A stretch of DNA of 24,512 nucleotides from contig JANBPK010001324.1 in assembly GCA_027579435.1 (NCBI GenBank), positions 1-24,512 of the forward strand, in the 5' to 3' direction. Shown here piece by piece: positions 20,743 to 24,512 of this stretch. Under the pieces are notes generated by a model. That model did no database searches, had not been told where the DNA came from, and saw only the letters and a list, made by a program, of their open reading frames with translations. Position 1 is the first letter of the stretch. The number at the start of each line of letters is the position of its first letter. The DNA comes from Candolleomyces eurysporus (taxonomy: Eukaryota > Basidiomycota > Agaricomycetes > Agaricales > Psathyrellaceae). A program made the translations under genes and the position numbers.

Positions 20743-22060
20743 CTATTCATGCAGCCCTCTTCTCCTTTCGTTCTCCTCGAGTATCGACTTTTCCCTCTTG
20801 ACTCCCTGCTCACCAGCTTCTTCCTCCAACCTCCAAGTGACGTCGTCCCGCAACTTGACCCCGACCTTCCTCTTCACGGCACCCACATACCCCGCTTCGC
20901 CAGGTAACCTCACAATCTTATCTACTTCCCTCTGCTCCTCCGACAGCTTGGCTAACAGATGCGCCGGCGGTCCACCCCTAGCCCTCTCCAACGTCTTCTT
21001 CGTAATCACACCCTTTCGTTGCCGCTCTTTTTCCCGCGTTTTGTTCTCGATCTTGTATTTCCTCGCTGCTGCGAGGGTAGCAAAGAGTTCCGGAGAGATG
21101 GGTGTACGCAGACGAGCTTGGTCGCGTTTCCACGAATCCTCTATGATGTCTAGACGTGTCTGGATACTCTGTCTCCACGCATTCCTCGCTTCACCGCTGA
21201 ATACCCTCTCCACCTCCGCCGCGTTCGCCTCCGTCCGTTTTCCAGCCAGCTCGCGGTGGAGATTATCTTCGAATTGGGATTCGAGAGAGAGGTCTTCTTG
21301 CATATCAAACAGCCTGCGTTGTCTCTGCAGCCTCACCAGCCTCGCGCGTTTACGTTGGCGTATCATCCCTGAAATGTTGTCTGGTTGTGGATAGAGGCGG
21401 GGTAAAGGAGGGTTATCGAGCGTCGGTGCAAGAAGGCTGCCTGTGAGGATAGGCTTTTGTCGCAGACGCATTTGCCAAGCCTACCGTATACATCGTCAGA
21501 ATGCGCAGAAGAGGCCTGTAGGCAGAACAGAACGTACCCATTCCTCTCTCATGTTCTGCTTCCAGTTCTCCTTCTCCCTCTTCGCAGCTATCATCTTCGA
21601 ATAGCGCTCCAATACAGATTGAAGGTGCTTGTCGCCATCGCGAGCACGTTTGAACGTGTCAAGCCACTACCGAAGTTCCAGCATTCTCAAGCATGGGGTA
21701 ATAATAGAAAACCGTCACACCTTATATCCCATATTCAACAGTTTAATCGTCCGTTTCGTCCCCGTCAGAGCCCTGTTCTTCTCGAACAGTTTCCGTAGCC
21801 GCCATTTAATCTAAAATTCATTCATTAGCTGCACTCAGCGACGTCGCGTCGCCACGTACCTCGTCGGACGGTGCCTCCCTTCGAAGGCCACGATAGAGGC
21901 CCCAAAGAGTCGGAATCCGATGTGCGGCGAGTAGAAAGAACGGTGTCTTCGACCTGACACGTCGTAGGCCAGAGAATAGCTTGGCCAGTTCCGCTCGACG
22001 TGCCAGCGATCCTGGTGGAGGGTCCAGAGGATGTCGAATTGGCTGAGACTCTTTCGACAT
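20743..22060 (-). CDS. LYR-motif (Complex1_LYR-like) protein with long C-terminal extension
   Basis: Minus-strand exons: 22060-21860, 21810-21721, 21666-21538, 21480-20743. Intron sizes are 49, 54 and 57 bp and the phases join to 385 residues. The first exon carries TLWGLYRGLRR with the Leu55-Tyr56-Arg57 signature, and the next two supply the following basic helices (WRLRKLFEKNRAL; WLDTFKRARDGDKHLQSVLERY), the usual order in LYR proteins. LYR proteins are small mitochondrial helpers for Fe-S proteins, respiratory complexes or mitoribosomes that often bind acyl carrier protein, so a mitochondrial role is inferred. Typical members have about 100 residues. The extra part here includes a Pro-rich block (PTLDNPPLPRLYPQP) and long charged helices, and its exact role is unknown to me. 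The start at 22060 is preferred, but an in-frame ATG at 22255 exists. A broken copy lies at 14250-14830. Confidence 0.85.
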
Positions 22061-22404
22061 GGTTGTTGGCCTTCCAAGGCTCAGGATTCCTACAATAATA
22101 TCGGAGAATAGATTATTTGCGAGACCTATGGAGGAATACAGCGAAAGGTCTGGGGCATGGTGATGGTCGAGAACCAGGCGCGCAAACCTGAAAGCATGCT
22201 GATGCGTCTGATGCGATGTGCCGACGGAGACTGACGTCATCAGCGCACGGGCCAACGAACGAATGCATCCGGGTCAAGGTGAACGCGTATGTAGGTGTAC
22301 GTACGCTACCCTCTCGTCGAGTCAAGAGATGATTACCACGGTCTCTACCACACCGCTATATTAAGCGGCATGAACGTCTCAGACAGTCTTACCCTCCTCC
22401 CACA
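22061..22404. promoter_or_regulatory. Shared divergent promoter region (LYR gene / GST gene)
   Basis: These 344 bp separate the start codons of the two divergently transcribed genes. A TATATTAA sequence at 22357-22364 lies about 45 bp upstream of the GST start, flanked by CCGCT and AGCGG arms that form a short imperfect palindrome. No TATA box is clear on the LYR side. Confidence 0.5.
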
Positions 22405-23316
22405 ATGGAGTTTCCTGAGCTTGACCAGACCAGGATCACACTCTTCGACCTCGCGTCGAAGATCTCCAATCACCAGTTCTCCTGCTCAACCTGGAAAACT
22501 CGGTAAGTGGCTTCTCAATCCTCATGTTGAAAACAGCTCTAACTCTGTGATTGCTTGCACCATCCTTTTGATAGGTACGCGCTAAACTTTAAACGTCTCC
22601 CATTCACGACACACTTCGTCGACTTCATTGATGTCGAGCCGCTCTGCAAACACATTGGCGCCCAACCTGGCATTATCGTTCCGTCACCTACACCTGGCGA
22701 TCCACCTCTGAAGCAAATCTACACTCTTCCTGTCATATACGACCCGAAGACCAAGAAGACCATTTCGGAGAGCTTGGCAATTGCCGAGTATCTAGATGCT
22801 ACATACACCAATGGAGACGAACATCCAAAATTGATCAAACCCGGAACGCTTGGTTTCACCAGAGCGTTCGCCAAATGCATTGATTCGCTGCTTATCCCTC
22901 CCATCATGCCCTTCTTGCTACCTGCTACATTCCCGATTGTTCTTGAACGGAGTAGAGAATATTTTAGACGCACGAGGGAGCCATACTTTGGTGGGAAAAA
23001 ACTGGAGGACATCATCCTGACAGGCGAAGAGAAGATCGCGGGTTTGAAGAAGCTTGAGGACGTGTTTCGTGTGTTTGCAGGGTGGTTCAAAGGGAACCCG
23101 TATCAGGAGCATGGTGAGCTCAAAGACGACGGAAGCCTTTGGTTGATGGGGACAGAAGCGAGCTATGCCGATCTTATTCTCGCCGCATACGTTATGTGGA
23201 TGAAGAAGGTCTGGGGAGAGGAGAGCGAAGAATGGAAGGAGGCAAGCTCTTGGAACGAGGGTAAATGGAAGAGGCTACTGGACGCTTGCAAGATTTTCGA
23301 GGGTGAAATTCCTTGA
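22405..23316 (+). CDS. Glutathione S-transferase, fungal FuA (etherase-like) class
   Basis: Two exons, 22405-22502 and 22575-23316, with a 72 bp intron, give 279 residues. The N-terminal thioredoxin-fold half begins ITLFDLASKI and has the class motif region FSCSTWKTRYALNFKRLPF (residues 25-43). The cis-proline segment YTLPVIYD and the glutathione-binding ISESLAIAEYLD follow. The all-helical C-terminal half ends in a segment with the usual family features (EASYADLILAAYVMW). FuA enzymes are cytosolic glutathione transferases linked to handling of wood-derived aromatics in Agaricomycetes. The usual catalytic-loop sequence is WSPNTWK. Here it reads FSCSTWK, with Cys27 in place of Pro, which may change chemistry at the glutathione site. 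It is divergent from the LYR gene. The start is fixed by the ATG just before the first strand, and the splice restores the R33-Y34 junction exactly. Confidence 0.94.
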
Positions 23317-23671
23317 TTACCAGATATATTCCTGTTGTCGCTACAGCACCCCACCTAATTCCCTTTCTCCCGGTCCATGCGGGTATCAACATTTCTGGCG
23401 CCTAACACAACGATCTTCTGGATTAACACAGGGCTATTACATTTAATTCCTTGGGCAATGTACTAGAGATGATTGACTGGTAACTGTGTGCATGCCTTCG
23501 AAGATTGGAGATACATTGGGGTGCGTCCGATAGTGCTCAGCTCGAGAATTCACCGCCTGCAGGTCGTTCTTTTCGATAATAGTCTTCGCCGATCGAAATC
23601 CTGATTGATTAATCTTATACAATAAATTTCATTCGAGAACAAGCAAGGAGGAGCGCTCAGGACTCCATGAT
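23317..23671. other. 3' flank of the GST gene
   Basis: This presumably contains the GST 3' untranslated region. An AATAAA at 23621-23626 could serve as a polyadenylation signal but is 305 bp from the stop. No gene or repeat was found. Confidence 0.4.
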
Positions 23672-23946
23672 TGTTACAGGTAACATGACTCCTAAGGACA
23701 AGTTCGTAGATATAATGACTCGCTTTACTAGTACTTTAGATAAGTTAGTACAAGTGACTCAAGAACTAGTCGAGTTGGGTCTATAGGACTCATTTTTTAT
23801 TTACTGACTTATAGTAACGGACTAAGAATGACTAGCTAGTAGTATGACTCGATTTCATGTACTAGTATAAATACCAATAAGAAACGGGACAGGCTCTTTA
23901 GCTTGTTCTCAAGATTCATCAATAACTTGTATACTCGCTACGGCTT
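23672..23946 (+). repeat. LTR-like or promoter-like AT-rich segment
   Basis: The segment opens with a perfect 6 bp inverted repeat, TGTTAC-AG-GTAACA (23672-23685), as LTRs often begin with TG. It then carries four copies of TGACTC at 23686, 23716, 23755 and 23845, many ACTAG words, and a TATAAATA at 23866-23873 about 75 bp upstream of the ATG at 23947. Composition differs sharply from the GST gene. This resembles the U3-TATA layout of a retrotransposon LTR, but no matching right end, primer-binding site or second copy is in the window, so it could also be the promoter of a separate gene. Confidence 0.45.
23866..23873 (+). promoter_or_regulatory. TATA box upstream of the 23947 frame
   Basis: TATAAATA lies 74 bp before the first ATG, downstream of four TGACTC copies. 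The TGACTC word matches the core bound by fungal Gcn4-type bZIP factors. Functional use is inferred from arrangement only. Confidence 0.5.
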
Positions 23947-24444
23947 ATGCCTAGTACTGTCCGACTCACCCTTACACTCGAACGCGACGACACCAAAGAC
24001 GAGGCCGTCCTTTGTGCGACCATCATCGAACAACTCCACGCTAACTACAACAGAACCACCTCTCACATTTTACCGGTCACCGACGCCGAAATCCTCGGAC
24101 TTATTTCATCATTGATCCAGGGACTATCACCTACCACGAGGGACGCCTTACAGTGAATGTTCAAGACCGTGTGCTTGTGCCGATATCTATCACCCACCAC
24201 ACTGTACATCCAGTACTACTTACAGGAGGTTGGATCCCCCTTGTTTATTCCACTCTTCAGTACAACAGTCTCCACGTACAATCAATCAGTCGCATATCTC
24301 AACCCACGTACTCCGGTGTTCTATACCAACACACCGTTTTCCAACTCGCCGTCGAATCTACCGTTCGTACCACCAGAAGTTCCAGACGAAGAGAACGTCG
24401 ACGTCAACTCCGAGACCAGCAGCCTAGGAGTTGACCAAGAGTGA
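23947..24444 (+). pseudogene. Unrecognised coding-like frame with in-frame stop
   Basis: One plus-strand frame runs from ATG 23947 to TGA 24442-24444, interrupted by a single TGA at 24154-24156. The first part (69 residues) is helical and acidic (for example TDAEILGLISSLIQGLSP). The second is rich in Asn, Pro, Ser and Thr and ends acidic (VPDEENVDVNSETSS). No family is recognised. A GT next to the internal stop could allow splicing, so this may be a two-exon gene rather than a broken one. It follows a TATA-bearing LTR-like segment, so a retroelement gag-like product is possible but unproven. Confidence 0.35.
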
Positions 24445-24512
24445 TCGGACATAACAAAGAACAACTTCTCAAACCAACCATCTTCTTTCAGAAGATCCTC
24501 AATATCCGTCAA

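Noticed and set aside
22061..22255. In-frame N-terminal extension of the LYR protein from ATG 22255
   Set aside because: It would use most of the shared promoter with the GST gene and adds no recognisable sequence; kept as an alternative start only.

Overview
The window looks like nuclear DNA of a mushroom-forming basidiomycete (Agaricomycetes, probably Agaricales). Every well-supported gene is split by short 41-113 bp GT-AG introns, most with a CTNAN-type branch sequence. The gene families also fit: an unspecific peroxygenase, a fungal-class glutathione transferase, a NACHT-TPR NLR, and a decayed hAT transposon with a typical agaric layout. Species cannot be fixed from sequence alone.

Layout. 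1-262: AT-rich, two ambiguous bases, no gene seen. 263-4241: a CpG-poor hAT DNA transposon remnant with 13 bp terminal inverted repeats; its transposase is broken by several frameshifts and a stop. 4296-4631 (-): a small unrecognised reading frame sharing an upstream region with the next gene. 4973-9045 (+): an 11-exon RNA cytidine acetyltransferase (KRE33/NAT10). 9815-14087 (+): a 7-exon, about 1300-residue NACHT-TPR NLR, whose middle 2 kb is almost free of CpG although the flanks are CpG-rich. About 14250-14830 (-): a broken partial copy of the LYR gene found 6 kb further on. 14965-16373 (-): a complete secreted heme-thiolate peroxygenase (long UPO). 16481-20742: about 4.2 kb with no recognisable gene. 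20743-22060 (-): a 4-exon LYR-motif protein with a long C-terminal extension. 22405-23316 (+): a 2-exon glutathione S-transferase (FuA/etherase-like), divergent from the LYR gene over a 344 bp shared promoter region. From 23672: an AT-rich LTR-like segment with repeated TGACTC motifs and a TATA box, followed by an unrecognised frame with an in-frame stop.

How the genes fit together. This is a mixed locus of housekeeping genes (KRE33, LYR protein), oxidative and detoxification genes (UPO, GST), one candidate innate-immunity/heterokaryon-type NLR, and transposon debris at both edges. The most unusual signal is the CpG-depleted but fully open block in the middle of the NLR. Its sharp edges, and the five ambiguous bases confined to it and lying at potentially silent codon sites, suggest a mosaic gene built from, or collapsed with, a methylated paralogue.
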